Assembly (NCBI RefSeq): GCF_042683745.1
Contig: NZ_JBHUJX010000029.1
Coordinates: 1-64,000, forward strand
Reading direction: 5' to 3'
Source: Pseudoneobacillus sp042683745
Lineage (GTDB): Bacteria > Bacillota > Bacilli > Bacillales > Cytobacillaceae
DNA: 64,000 bases
In this document: piece after piece, positions 7,277 to 15,387 of the stretch
How positions within the stretch are numbered: position 1 is the first letter of the stretch
Layout: every line of letters begins with the position of its first letter
Made by a program: the position numbers and the translations under genes
Notes under the pieces: generated by a model
Told to the model about the DNA's origin: nothing
Database searches by the model: none
What the model saw: the letters and a program-made list of their open reading frames with translations, nothing else

Positions 7277-8647
7277 ATGAGCCAAACGATACCAGTACAA
7301 AAAAATGATTTTATAGATGTTGTGTTTGAGGATTTGACACATGAAGGCGCGGGAGTTGCAAAAGTTGAAGGTTATCCACTATTTGTCCCGAACGGGTTGC
7401 CTGGTGAAAAAGCGAAGATAAAAGTGTTAAAGGTTAACAAAGGATATGGATTCGGAAAACTGGTCGAGCTTTATGAAGAAAGTCCAGACCGAGTGGATGC
7501 TCCATGTCCTATTTATAAGGAATGTGGGGGCTGTCAGCTTCAGCATCTAAGTTACGAGGGGCAATTAAAAGCAAAAGAAAAGCAAGTTCGAGATGTCCTG
7601 ACACGGATCGGAAAGTTAGAAAATGTCAAGGTGCATCCTGTTCTAGGAATGAGCGAACCGTGGCGCTACCGTAATAAAGCGCAGGTTCCAGTAGGAGAAC
7701 GTGAAGGTGGTCTCATTGCTGGATTTTATCAAAAAAGAAGCCATGACATTATCGACATGCAAGAATGTCTAATTCAGCAAGATAAAAATGATGAAGTGGT
7801 TCGTGTAGTAAAAGAAATATGTCAACGCCATGGGGTTCAAGCTTACAATGAAGAAAAGCATAAAGGTACACTTAGACATATAATGGCTCGTCACGGTTTA
7901 GTAACCGGTGAAGTGATGGTCGTCCTAGTAACAAGAACTGCAGACCTTCCAAATAAAAAGAAAATGATTGACGAAATACTTGAAAAAATATCAGGTGTAA
8001 AATCGATTATTCTCAATATCAATTCGAAGAAAACGAATGTGATCCTAGGTGACGAGACGAAGGTACTATGGGGCGAAGAGGTCATTTACGATTACATTGG
8101 TGATGTTAAGTTCGCGATTTCATCACGTTCGTTTTACCAAGTAAACCCAGAGCAAACAAAAGTCCTTTATGAAAAGGCATTAGAGTACGCAAACTTAAGC
8201 GGCGAAGAAACAGTTATTGATGCTTATTGTGGTATCGGGACAATTTCATTATTTTTGGCAAAAAAAGCGCGGAAAGTGTATGGCGTTGAGATCGTACCTG
8301 AAGCAATTGAAGATGCCAATCGAAATGCTGAATTAAATGGAATATCCAACGTTGAATTTGCTGTTGGACAGGCAGAAGTGGTGATCCCAAAATGGTATAA
8401 AGAAGGAAACAAAGCAGATGTTCTAGTTGTAGACCCACCAAGAAAAGGTTGTGATGAAGCGCTGCTACAAACCATCATTGCAATGAAACCAAAAAAAGTG
8501 GTCTATGTTTCATGTAATCCTGCCACATTAGCAAGGGATTTAAGAATATTAGAAGATGGTGGATATCAGACATTGGAAGTACAGCCGGTTGATATGTTTC
8601 CGCATACGACACATGTGGAGTGTGTGTCGCAATTAGTGCTTAAATAG
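7277..8647 (+). CDS. rlmCD: 23S rRNA (uracil-5-)-methyltransferase RlmCD/RumA family
   Basis: A 456-residue S-adenosylmethionine-dependent enzyme that makes 5-methyluridine in 23S rRNA. An N-terminal TRAM RNA-binding domain (about residues 5-65) is followed by the iron-sulfur cysteines CPIYKECGGCQLQH (C-x5-C-x2-C) with the fourth expected at CLIQQ. The C-terminal methyltransferase domain shows VIDAYCGIGTISLFLA (SAM binding), VVDPPRKGCDEAL and YVSCNPATLARDL with the catalytic Cys. B. subtilis YefA, its likely orthologue, is known to modify both U747 and U1939. AAAGGAAG precedes the ATG by six bases. The same reading frame beyond the stop encodes what looks like a second, diverged copy of the last 15 codons (8648-8707). 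Confidence 0.93.
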   Translation: MSQTIPVQKNDFIDVVFEDLTHEGAGVAKVEGYPLFVPNGLPGEKAKIKVLKVNKGYGFGKLVELYEESPDRVDAPCPIYKECGGCQLQHLSYEGQLKAKEKQVRDVLTRIGKLENVKVHPVLGMSEPWRYRNKAQVPVGEREGGLIAGFYQKRSHDIIDMQECLIQQDKNDEVVRVVKEICQRHGVQAYNEEKHKGTLRHIMARHGLVTGEVMVVLVTRTADLPNKKKMIDEILEKISGVKSIILNINSKKTNVILGDETKVLWGEEVIYDYIGDVKFAISSRSFYQVNPEQTKVLYEKALEYANLSGEETVIDAYCGIGTISLFLAKKARKVYGVEIVPEAIEDANRNAELNGISNVEFAVGQAEVVIPKWYKEGNKADVLVVDPPRKGCDEALLQTIIAMKPKKVVYVSCNPATLARDLRILEDGGYQTLEVQPVDMFPHTTHVECVSQLVLK

Positions 8648-8707
8648 AAAATCTACGAGCAGCATTCTACACGTGTAGAAGCTGTTGCAAAATTAATATC
8701 GAAATAG
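8648..8707 (+). pseudogene. In-frame remnant resembling a second rlmCD C-terminus
   Basis: Twenty codons directly after and in frame with the rlmCD stop end in HSTRVEAVAKLISK and a TAG. They resemble the real end HTTHVECVSQLVLK and its TAG (7 of 14 residues identical, several others conservative). A 16-bp palindrome TTCTACACGTGTAGAA lies inside. A fossil of recombination between RumA-family paralogues, or a readthrough extension, would explain it; the match is short. Confidence 0.4.
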
Positions 8708-8713
8708 ACAGAA

Positions 8714-8757
8714 AAGGGGTACCTAAGTAAAATTTTACTTATTAGGTACCCCTTAAT
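8714..8757. terminator. Bidirectional terminator between rlmCD and the ABC-F gene
   Basis: AAGGGGTACCTAAGTAAA pairs with TTTACTTATTAGGTACCCCTT apart from a three-base bulge, between convergent genes. A half copy of the same GGTACCCC sequence lies alone at 10594-10603. Confidence 0.75.
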
Positions 8758-8763
8758 CTTTAT

Positions 8764-10317
8764 TTAAAATACTTTCGTAGTCCAATCCTCGCAATTCCAA
8801 ATATCAGTCGCAATTTCACGATAGAAATCAGGTTCGTGAGATACCATTAAGATGCTTCCGCGATATGCCTTTAAAGCACGCTTCAATTCTTCTTTTGCGT
8901 CCACATCTAAGTGATTGGTAGGCTCGTCTAAAATTAACAAATTCGTCTCGGTGTTTAAAATTTTACACAGACGAACTTTAGCTTTTTCTCCACCAGAGAG
9001 GACTTCTATTTTACTTTCAATATGTTTCGTCGTTAATCCACATTTTGCAAGAGCAGCACGAACTTCAGCCTGATTCATACTTGGGAACTCGCTCCAAATC
9101 TCTTCAATACAAGTGTTGTAGTTGGACTGTTTCACTTCCTGCTCGAAGTAACCAATGTATTGATACTCACCACGTTCCACTTTACCTGAAATCGGATTAA
9201 TCAAACCAAGAATACTTTTTAAAAGAGTCGACTTACCAATTCCGTTTGCACCAACGAATGCAATTTTTTGTCCGCGCTCCATTTTCAAATTCAGAGGGCG
9301 AGAAAGTGGTTCGTTGTAACCAATAACAAGATCTTCAGCCTCGAAAATCCAACGACTACTTGCACGAGCTTCTTTGAAATTGAACTCTGGTTTCGGCTTC
9401 TCTTTCCCCAATTCAATAACTTCCATTTTGTCGAGCTTCTTCTGACGAGACATCGCCATATTACGAGTTGCAACACTAGCCTTGTTACGAGCAACGAAAT
9501 CTTTCAAATCAGCAATTTCTTGTTGTTGACGCTTGTAAGCTGACTCTAGCTGTTGTTTCTTCATTTCATGAATTTTTAAGAAGTTATCGTAGTCACCGAC
9601 ATAGCGATTCAATTCTTGGTTTTCCATGTGATAAATCAAGTTAACAACATTGTTCAAGAATGGAATATCATGTGAAATCAAAATAAATGCATTCTCATAT
9701 TCTTGTAAATAGCGCTTCAACCATTCGATATGCTGCTCATCCAAATAGTTCGTAGGCTCGTCTAGTAATAGGATTTCAGGTTTTTCTAGTAAAAGCTTAG
9801 CTAGCAAAACTTTCGTACGTTGCCCACCGCTAAGGTCATCTACATCTCGATCAAGTCCAACATCGTCTAATCCTAGACCACGAGCAACTTCCTCAACTTT
9901 TGAATTAATTTGATAGAAATCATTACTATCTAAAGTTTCTTGTAGCTCTCCAACTTCTGCAAGCAGTGCATCAATATCAGCACCTTCATCACCCATTTTT
10001 GCATAAAGTTCATTGATCTCTGCTTCAGCATCAAATAAATATTGAAAAGCAGTACTTAAAGCGTCACGCATTGTCGTACCTTTTTGAAGTACAGCGTGCT
10101 GATCTAAATAACCAACACGGACCTTTCTTGACCACTCTACTTTCCCTTCGTCAGGCTGCAACTTCCCAGTAACAATATTCATGAAAGTAGACTTACCCTC
10201 ACCATTTGCCCCAACTAGTCCAACGTGTTCTCCTTTTAAAAGTCGAAAAGATACATTATTAAAAATCGCACGATCACCGAAACCGTGACTTAAATTTTGT
10301 ACGTTTAATACGCTCAT
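8764..10317 (-). CDS. ABC-F family ATP-binding protein
   Basis: A 517-residue soluble protein with two ABC ATPase domains and no membrane segment, typical of ABC-F ribosome-associated factors. Domain 1 has GANGEGKST (Walker A), LSGGQRTKV (signature) and LLLDEPTNYLD (Walker B); domain 2 has GANGIGKST, LSGGEKAKV and LLILDEPTNHLD. The charged linker between them (about residues 235-320, rich in KKQQLES and RQQQEIAD) corresponds to the P-site tRNA interaction motif of the family. It probably acts on ribosomes; whether it is a housekeeping translation factor or gives ribosome protection against an antibiotic cannot be told from sequence. GAAGGGG precedes the ATG. The leader upstream is long (over 300 bases), which would allow attenuation control, but no obvious leader peptide is seen. 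Confidence 0.9.
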   Translation of the reverse strand: MSVLNVQNLSHGFGDRAIFNNVSFRLLKGEHVGLVGANGEGKSTFMNIVTGKLQPDEGKVEWSRKVRVGYLDQHAVLQKGTTMRDALSTAFQYLFDAEAEINELYAKMGDEGADIDALLAEVGELQETLDSNDFYQINSKVEEVARGLGLDDVGLDRDVDDLSGGQRTKVLLAKLLLEKPEILLLDEPTNYLDEQHIEWLKRYLQEYENAFILISHDIPFLNNVVNLIYHMENQELNRYVGDYDNFLKIHEMKKQQLESAYKRQQQEIADLKDFVARNKASVATRNMAMSRQKKLDKMEVIELGKEKPKPEFNFKEARASSRWIFEAEDLVIGYNEPLSRPLNLKMERGQKIAFVGANGIGKSTLLKSILGLINPISGKVERGEYQYIGYFEQEVKQSNYNTCIEEIWSEFPSMNQAEVRAALAKCGLTTKHIESKIEVLSGGEKAKVRLCKILNTETNLLILDEPTNHLDVDAKEELKRALKAYRGSILMVSHEPDFYREIATDIWNCEDWTTKVF

Positions 10318-10998
10318 TTTTTTAACCCCTTCTCTAATATCACATGTGGATATCTTACTAGATTTAGACTGCTTTTTCTATCTTGAAGTTATTTTTTTGT
10401 GAAAAATGTAATTTGATTTATAGGCAAAATGGAGGTTTGTCACTTCTAAAATAAATGAGGTTATGGAATTATTTTTACTTAGGTATTTTATAACTAGGTA
10501 AAAATCTATTATACAACCGAACCAGGAGGTAAGATATGAGGTTTTCCTAAGTGGAAATGGTTTGCAAAAATATGAAAAAATTGGTTGGATCCTAGGTACC
10601 CCCTGTCCCTATTCAAACACATCTCTTGAAATGATAGGTTCATGCACGACAGGAATTGTAATTTTCCTAACTTGACTTATTTGTCACGTTCATAATGGTT
10701 TCTTTGCTTTGCACATGTTCCCCATACATAATGGGCGTTCTGAGAAAATCTTATTAACAATAGAACCCAGCCAATACAAACCTACATTAGCTTTCCCTCT
10801 TACGTAAAAAGCGACCTTTCCTTTACGAAAGACCGCTTTTTCGATTTGGTGTTTCCAAGAAAGAGAATGGTGAAAAGAAAAATCGCTGGAATCATCATCT
10901 GAAATAGTGGATTTTAGTGCTAACTTTATGTAAAAAGAGAGTGGATTAAAATAATATAAAGTGGAAATGTCGGGAATATTAAATTCCACTTCAATCAC
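10318..10998. other. Long intergenic region without a convincing gene
   Basis: Apart from the upstream region of the ABC-F gene, this 680-base stretch holds a good ribosome binding site (AGGAGGT at 10526-10532) followed by only four codons and a stop, a half copy of the GGTACCCC repeat (10594-10603), and a terminator-like hairpin at 10806-10841. A minus-strand open frame of 102 codons (10690-10998, GTG start, no ribosome binding site) runs straight through that hairpin and resembles no family I know; I do not call it a gene. Confidence 0.6.
10806..10841. terminator. Hairpin with A5 and T5 flanks
   Basis: AAAAAGCGACCTTTC pairs with GAAAGACCGCTTTTT apart from two wobble positions; it could end transcription from either strand, most plausibly that of the membrane-protein gene at 10999-11475. 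Confidence 0.6.
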
Positions 10999-11475
10999 TC
11001 ATTCATATAATTTCGGTGCTTTTATTTTCTCTATAAGGTTTTGAAATCCATATAAAAGCAATGAGTCAATAAATAATAGAAGGGATAATTGAATTTTTTT
11101 CATTCGAACCAATGATGCTATACCCCATTTCATTAGCCAATTATCGATTAAAATAAATACAAAAATCGAATCAACGGCTAAATTTAATATCAGGTAACGA
11201 TAAAACTTTCCATAAGCTAATTTAAGAATCCACATTGAACCAATCATAAATGGACCCCATATAAAAGGAAATGAGCCTGTTAGTCTTGGGTGAAGTTTTT
11301 CGTACCACCACCACCATTTCCTTTTTTTGGCAATGGAATTTTTCCATCTTGTAACTAAAGCAATAAATATACCCGCCGGTAAAAATCGTTTGAATGCATT
11401 TTTCCCCATCAAGGGAATGGTGAGCCATAAAGAGACCACCATCAATATTAATATTAGTTTATTATTTTTCACCAT
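10999..11475 (-). CDS. Conserved Bacillus membrane protein of unknown function
   Basis: A 158-residue hydrophobic protein with about four membrane helices (near residues 7-25, 30-45, 70-85, 95-115, plus a C-terminal hydrophobic stretch). It has a striking aromatic/basic patch KRKWWWWYEKLHP between helices. It resembles uncharacterised proteins common in Bacillus that begin with the same KNNKLILILMVVSLWLT-type helix. It lies 34 bases downstream of the DUF3231 gene on the same strand and may be co-transcribed with it. No catalytic or transport motif is visible, and I do not assign a function. Confidence 0.65.
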   Translation of the reverse strand: MVKNNKLILILMVVSLWLTIPLMGKNAFKRFLPAGIFIALVTRWKNSIAKKRKWWWWYEKLHPRLTGSFPFIWGPFMIGSMWILKLAYGKFYRYLILNLAVDSIFVFILIDNWLMKWGIASLVRMKKIQLSLLLFIDSLLLYGFQNLIEKIKAPKLYE

Positions 11476-11509
11476 TTTGACCCCTCTAATATATCTCCAT
11501 TTAGCTGTC

Positions 11510-12532
11510 TCAATTATCGGTTCCTTTTGCCAGAGATTCTCTGTTAATCGCTTCTGGTTGTTTTTCTAGCCAGCCATGTTTAACCATAATATTGTAAGAA
11601 AATGCACCAGCCTCTAAAGCATGGGTAAATACTTTACTGTAGTTTAAGATTACGTCCGATCTGAAACTGGAAGCTAATGATGCACCATAATAAGAAAGAG
11701 CCGCATTTACTAAAAACCCTGCGTGAAACATGATCAATTTATCAGAAAATGGGCTTATAGTAGAATCAGTAATCTCAGCATCCCATTTCTCAGGTATTGG
11801 TAAATGATCCTGTTGTAAATAGGAGTCAAAACTTTCAGCATCTTTTCCTGCTAATTTAATGTTTTTCAGCATGAAATTACGAACTTCTTCCGATTCCGCC
11901 ACCTGACTAAACGCCAAGCTCAACGCTTTGACAAATCCAGTTTTCGTTGAATTAAAGAAAAGGGTGGTGATTTCCGAACTATTTAGTGGTCTTTTGTCTC
12001 CGATTAAATTATCAATGAATCCGGGTGATTCTATAAACTTTGTCCCATGAGGCGAAGGAATGGAGGGGACACTTGCATATTTTGGCTGTGTTTTAGCCAA
12101 TTTCATTATTTTTTGAAACAATTTTTTAGATGTTTCCGTACATTCAAAAAAATAATTTTGAATGTCTTCTCTTTCCGAATTTGTAATGGCTAAACTATAA
12201 GCAGTTAGTCCATGTATTGTCATAACATAGGAGTAAAAAAGTAAAAATTGATCAGAAAAAAGACGAGGGGCGTTAACATTCACGTCACTCTCTGTAAAAC
12301 CAATTGGGATTTGGAAATTAGCACTTTTTAAGAAATCGGTGATTTTTGTAACATGGGTCTCAGCTAACTGCAAGGCATATTCCATAATAGGTTTAATATC
12401 CTCGTTTTCAACAATGTTAAGAAAATATTTATAAACACATATTGCCATACTATCGCCCAAATATTGAAGCCAAAGAGCGGATACTTCGGCAGCGGTTAAT
12501 GTGTTGTTTTTTGCTTTTTCGAAAATACTCAA
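11510..12532 (-). CDS. DUF3231 family protein
   Basis: A 340-residue, mostly helical soluble protein of the DUF3231 family, which is largely confined to spore-forming Bacillales and has no established function. Two related halves are visible: an LTAAEVSALWLQYLGDSMAICVY region near the N-terminus and LNSSEITTLFFNSTKTGFVKA near residue 180, each continuing into a long four-helix-like segment (for example DQFLLFYSYVMTIHGLTAYS and DKLIMFHAGFLVNAALSYYG). The internal duplication suggests a ferritin-like helical bundle, which is inference. The start is TTG at 12532, supported by GGAGG eight bases upstream. No signal peptide. Confidence 0.85.
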   Translation of the reverse strand: MSIFEKAKNNTLTAAEVSALWLQYLGDSMAICVYKYFLNIVENEDIKPIMEYALQLAETHVTKITDFLKSANFQIPIGFTESDVNVNAPRLFSDQFLLFYSYVMTIHGLTAYSLAITNSEREDIQNYFFECTETSKKLFQKIMKLAKTQPKYASVPSIPSPHGTKFIESPGFIDNLIGDKRPLNSSEITTLFFNSTKTGFVKALSLAFSQVAESEEVRNFMLKNIKLAGKDAESFDSYLQQDHLPIPEKWDAEITDSTISPFSDKLIMFHAGFLVNAALSYYGASLASSFRSDVILNYSKVFTHALEAGAFSYNIMVKHGWLEKQPEAINRESLAKGTDN

Positions 12533-12713
12533 AAGAACTACCTCCGACTTTTCATTTCTTATTCTGAAATTATTTTATGGAATTGATAATTTAATATACA
12601 GATAAATCGGTGGATCTCTTGATTACACTAATTTAGTTGTTTGCTTAATAAGGTCAGGTATAATCGTAACGTCTTATGGAGATGAATGGTAAAAAATCCG
12701 GAAGGTGGATTTA

Positions 12714-13502
12714 ATGGACAACTACATAAATGATAACACCGCAAGAAGGTATAAAGCCCATGTTAGTATTTTAGGTACGACGCAACTGCATTTACGAAGT
12801 CCTTATATTATTGCTTGGTGGTCCGCAGCGTTCCCTGGCTTCGGGCATTTGCTTTTATCTAAATATCTTCGAGGATATGCCTTATTTATTTGGGAAGTTA
12901 TTGTTAATGTTGAAGCACATGTTAATTCTTCAATGATTTATTCCTTTCAAGGGAATTTTGACATGGCAAAAGAGGTATTAAACACAAGGTGGCTCCTTAT
13001 GTATATCCCCGTTTACCTTTTCGGTATTTGGGATAGTTATCGGACAACTGTTGATATGAATAGAGTCTACATTTTGGCAGACAGAGAGGATCATCGTTTC
13101 AATTCGTATTCGATTGGAGCATTAGAGATTAACTACCTAGATAAACGAAATCCACTTGTTGCCGTTATGTGGTCAATGTTTATCCCTGGATTAGGGCAAC
13201 TGTATATTCATAGGATTTTAACGGCTATATTTCTCATCGTATGGTTAGTTGTATTTCATTATCAATCACATTTTGCAGAGGGTATTTTACTTGTGATACA
13301 AGGTAATGTAAAAGATGCTACCTCTGTTTTAAAACCAGAATGGCTCCTTTTTATGCCTTCACTATATGGTTTCGCTGCTTATGATGCCTATATTAATACA
13401 GTGGAGAATAACAAGCTTTTCGAAAAAGAGCTAAGTAGCCATTTAACCAAGAATTATCAAAGCCAAGCTTTTCGAATACTAAAAGGACAAAAAGTGAAGT
13501 GA
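12714..13502 (+). CDS. Membrane protein with two repeated PGxGxL units
   Basis: A 262-residue membrane protein composed of two similar halves. The first has AWWSAAFPGFGHLLLSKYLRG, a hydrophobic segment, QGNFDMAKEVLNTRWLLMY and DSYRTTVDMNR. The second has VMWSMFIPGLGQLYIHRIL, a hydrophobic segment, QGNVKDATSVLKPEWLLFM and DAYINTVENNK. The PGxGxLY motif is shared with the ECF-operon protein at 3869-4918. ATG 12714 is chosen over a GTG at 12705 because GGAAGGTGG lies five bases before it. Followed after six bases by another small membrane-protein gene, so the two are probably co-transcribed. Function unknown. Confidence 0.7.
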   Translation: MDNYINDNTARRYKAHVSILGTTQLHLRSPYIIAWWSAAFPGFGHLLLSKYLRGYALFIWEVIVNVEAHVNSSMIYSFQGNFDMAKEVLNTRWLLMYIPVYLFGIWDSYRTTVDMNRVYILADREDHRFNSYSIGALEINYLDKRNPLVAVMWSMFIPGLGQLYIHRILTAIFLIVWLVVFHYQSHFAEGILLVIQGNVKDATSVLKPEWLLFMPSLYGFAAYDAYINTVENNKLFEKELSSHLTKNYQSQAFRILKGQKVK

Positions 13503-13508
13503 TCCCAA

Positions 13509-13967
13509 ATGCAGCTTTTTTCAACATTTGAAACAACAGGATATTTAGAAATGGCCATTGCAACTTTAGAAAAGCAAGGAATTAGAAAGGAAAGTATCTT
13601 TGCCGTACCTCTTGATAATAGAAAAGAGGAACGTAAAATTTTTGATTCCATACATCGCTCAGATGGTACATCGTTAATAGATATTGGCATGGGGATTGGC
13701 ACCGCATTTTCAGTTTTTGGAGCAAGTATTGGTTTTAAATTATCTTGGGGCCCGATTTTTTTGGGACTGATTGGTGCATTTGTTGGGTTTGTTCTTGGCT
13801 TTGCTATTCGGCTTTTTATGGAATTAGTTGTAAAGAAGAATAAAAGGGTCTTGAAGGGCAAACATTCTGAAATAATCTTAATTGTGGAGTGTGAAGATCC
13901 ACAAGCTGAATTAATTGAGAATATACTTTGGAGCCATTTTGCACTGGGAGTTGCAAAAGTAAAATAA
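13509..13967 (+). CDS. Small membrane protein with Gly-rich hydrophobic core
   Basis: A 152-residue protein with an N-terminal soluble region (residues 1-55; MQLFSTFETTGYLEMAIATL resembles the start of a ferredoxin-like fold), two Gly-rich membrane helices (about 60-105), then a short basic stretch and an IILIVECEDPQAELIENIL tail. The N- and C-terminal parts may pair into one small alpha/beta domain split by the helices; this recalls short general-stress-type membrane proteins but I cannot name a family with confidence. No good ribosome binding site precedes ATG 13509, so translational coupling to the upstream gene six bases away is likely. Confidence 0.6.
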   Translation: MQLFSTFETTGYLEMAIATLEKQGIRKESIFAVPLDNRKEERKIFDSIHRSDGTSLIDIGMGIGTAFSVFGASIGFKLSWGPIFLGLIGAFVGFVLGFAIRLFMELVVKKNKRVLKGKHSEIILIVECEDPQAELIENILWSHFALGVAKVK

Positions 13968-14278
13968 TTGACTCAGTTATATGGGAAGAAGGCAAGGTTT
14001 TCCATTTTAGAACTTAAATTAAAAAATCTTAAAAACAATATCACCTAGCTCTAGTCAATGTGACAGGGAAGGGGTGATTTTTATTTGTTATTAGTTCTTG
14101 TAGATTGTAACGAAAAATAACAGTTAATTTAAGGTCTATGTGATTTTACTAATTGTAAATAAGGGGAAAATGATATTCTCCCTTTAGGGAAGCACTGCAA
14201 ATGAATTACTATTATTTGCATAAAGTTGATATAATTCATTCATCTACGAATCTATTTTATTTTACGAGGTGTTTTAGT
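13968..14278. other. Intergenic region with weak terminator and a promoter
   Basis: A weak hairpin (TCACC 14041-14045 with GGTGA 14073-14077, then a T-rich run) may end the preceding operon. Closer to the next gene TGATATAAT (14226-14234) fits an extended -10 promoter, about 45 bases before its start codon. No coding frame is apparent. Confidence 0.4.
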
Positions 14279-14845
14279 ATGAAAAATGAAAAAGAGAATT
14301 TGTCATCAGAACAACGCGAAGAATTACTTACAACATTGAAAACCCGTTTTGAGAAAAACATGAATCGCCATGAAGGACTTGAATGGGATAAAGTACAAGA
14401 AAAATTAGAAAATAATCCAGACAAACTATGGTCGCTAAATGAAATGGAAAGAACCGGTGGTGAACCGGATGTTATTGTTATTGATAATCAGAAGGACGAA
14501 TACATTTTTTATGATTGTTCAGTAGAAAGTCCTAAAGGCCGAAGAAGTGTTTGTTACGACCGTGAAGCGCTGGAGTCAAGAAAAAATCATAAACCAGAAA
14601 ATAACGCTATTGAAATGGCTGTTGACATGGGTATAGAGATATTAACAGAAGAACAATATCGAGAGCTACAAAAACTTGGGAACTTTGACTTGAAAACATC
14701 GAGCTGGGTGAAAACACCTTCTAATATTAGAAAGCTTGGTGGGGCTATCTTTTGTGATTGTCGCTACGACACTGTCTTTGTTTACCACAATGGAGCAGAA
14801 TCCTACTATGCAGCAAGGGGTTTCCGTGGCTTGCTGAGAGTCTAA
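14279..14845 (+). CDS. DUF4256 family protein
   Basis: A 188-residue soluble protein of the DUF4256 family, known from many bacteria but without assigned function. Family-typical stretches include the N-terminal LLTTLKTRFEKNMNRH, then LWSLNEMERTGGEPDVI, FYDCSVESPKGRRSVCYDR and the C-terminal SSWVKTPSNIRKLGGAIFCDC with GAESYYAARGFRG. The start at 14279 is chosen because GAGGTG lies just upstream and the protein then begins as family members do; the open frame extends back to 14201 without support. Apparently monocistronic. Confidence 0.85.
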   Translation: MKNEKENLSSEQREELLTTLKTRFEKNMNRHEGLEWDKVQEKLENNPDKLWSLNEMERTGGEPDVIVIDNQKDEYIFYDCSVESPKGRRSVCYDREALESRKNHKPENNAIEMAVDMGIEILTEEQYRELQKLGNFDLKTSSWVKTPSNIRKLGGAIFCDCRYDTVFVYHNGAESYYAARGFRGLLRV

Positions 14846-14922
14846 ATTTTGGTAATATCTCCTTTAGGTACATAAAGAGCATCAGGGGAATAAACTTAAT
14901 AGACTGAAAACGGGCTAAGTAA

Positions 14923-14951
14923 TTGACGAATAAAATGATCATTGTTAATAT
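14923..14951 (+). promoter_or_regulatory. Sigma-A promoter of the pbuG riboswitch transcript
   Basis: TTGACG (14923-14928), a 17-base spacer and TAATAT (14946-14951) place a transcription start some 20 bases before the purine aptamer. Confidence 0.7.
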
Positions 14952-14978
14952 GTTTTTTATTAATTTCATAATTATTTT

Positions 14979-15124
14979 CCTTGTATATGTTCAATAATAA
15001 GGTTTGAACGTTTCTACCGGGCTGCCGTAAATAGCCTGTCTACAAGGGACAATGATAGAGTGTATATACTTATTATTGACCTTTGTAGAACAATCCTCCG
15101 GCATTATACCGGGGGATTTTTTCA
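14979..15124 (+). ncRNA. Purine (guanine-type) riboswitch with terminator
   Basis: The aptamer (14979-15047) has the closing stem CCTTGTA/CTACAAGG, a P2 hairpin GTTCAA/TTTGAAC, the conserved TTTCTACC junction, and the P3 hairpin GGGCTGCCGTAAATAGCC. The 3' junction reads TGTCTACAAGG, so the specificity position corresponding to C74 is C, as in guanine/hypoxanthine riboswitches (T in adenine ones). The expression platform is the hairpin TCCTCCGG/CCGGGGGA followed by a T tract (15093-15122), so ligand binding should terminate transcription. It controls pbuG, as in B. subtilis. Confidence 0.9.
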
Positions 15125-15179
15125 TATCTTAACAAAAATATTCTCGGATGCAGTTAACTTATTAACTTGTATTGGCCAC

Positions 15180-15359
15180 GTCCAGCGCAAGCGTCCTAGC
15201 CCCGACGTACAGGAAGTACTAGTGTCGGCAATGCGACAGGACGTCGCGCTTTTGTCGACCTCGAGGTCAAATGGCGCCCCAGAGATGAGGTTAAAAGGCA
15301 AACCTCCTCTTTGGGACGGCATTTGCTTGTCGGGGCTAATCAAGGCGCTTTCGCTTTTG
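15180..15359. repeat. Dispersed structured repeat, copy A
   Basis: A locally GC-rich element bounded by imperfect inverted ends: AGCGCAAGCGTCCTAGCCCCG at the left and CGGGGCTAATCAAGGCGCTT at the right. It contains small hairpins (GTAC/GTAC at 15207-15219, TGTCG/CGACA, the palindrome GACCTCGAGGTC). A longer copy is at 36719-36973. It lies between the riboswitch terminator and pbuG. It resembles short mobile or repeat elements seen in other Bacillaceae; no transposase or real open frame is inside. Confidence 0.8.
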
Positions 15360-15387
15360 TTCATATACTCGATTCGGAGGTAACATC

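Noticed and set aside
10690..10998. Minus-strand open frame of 102 codons with GTG start
   Set aside because: No ribosome binding site, no recognisable domain, and it reads through a terminator-like hairpin at 10806-10841.
14979..15047. Adenine-specific purine riboswitch
   Set aside because: The specificity position is C rather than T, and the gene controlled is a guanine/hypoxanthine permease.
15060..15383. Open frame of 107 codons before pbuG
   Set aside because: It spans the riboswitch terminator and the dispersed repeat; its length is explained by the GC-rich repeat.
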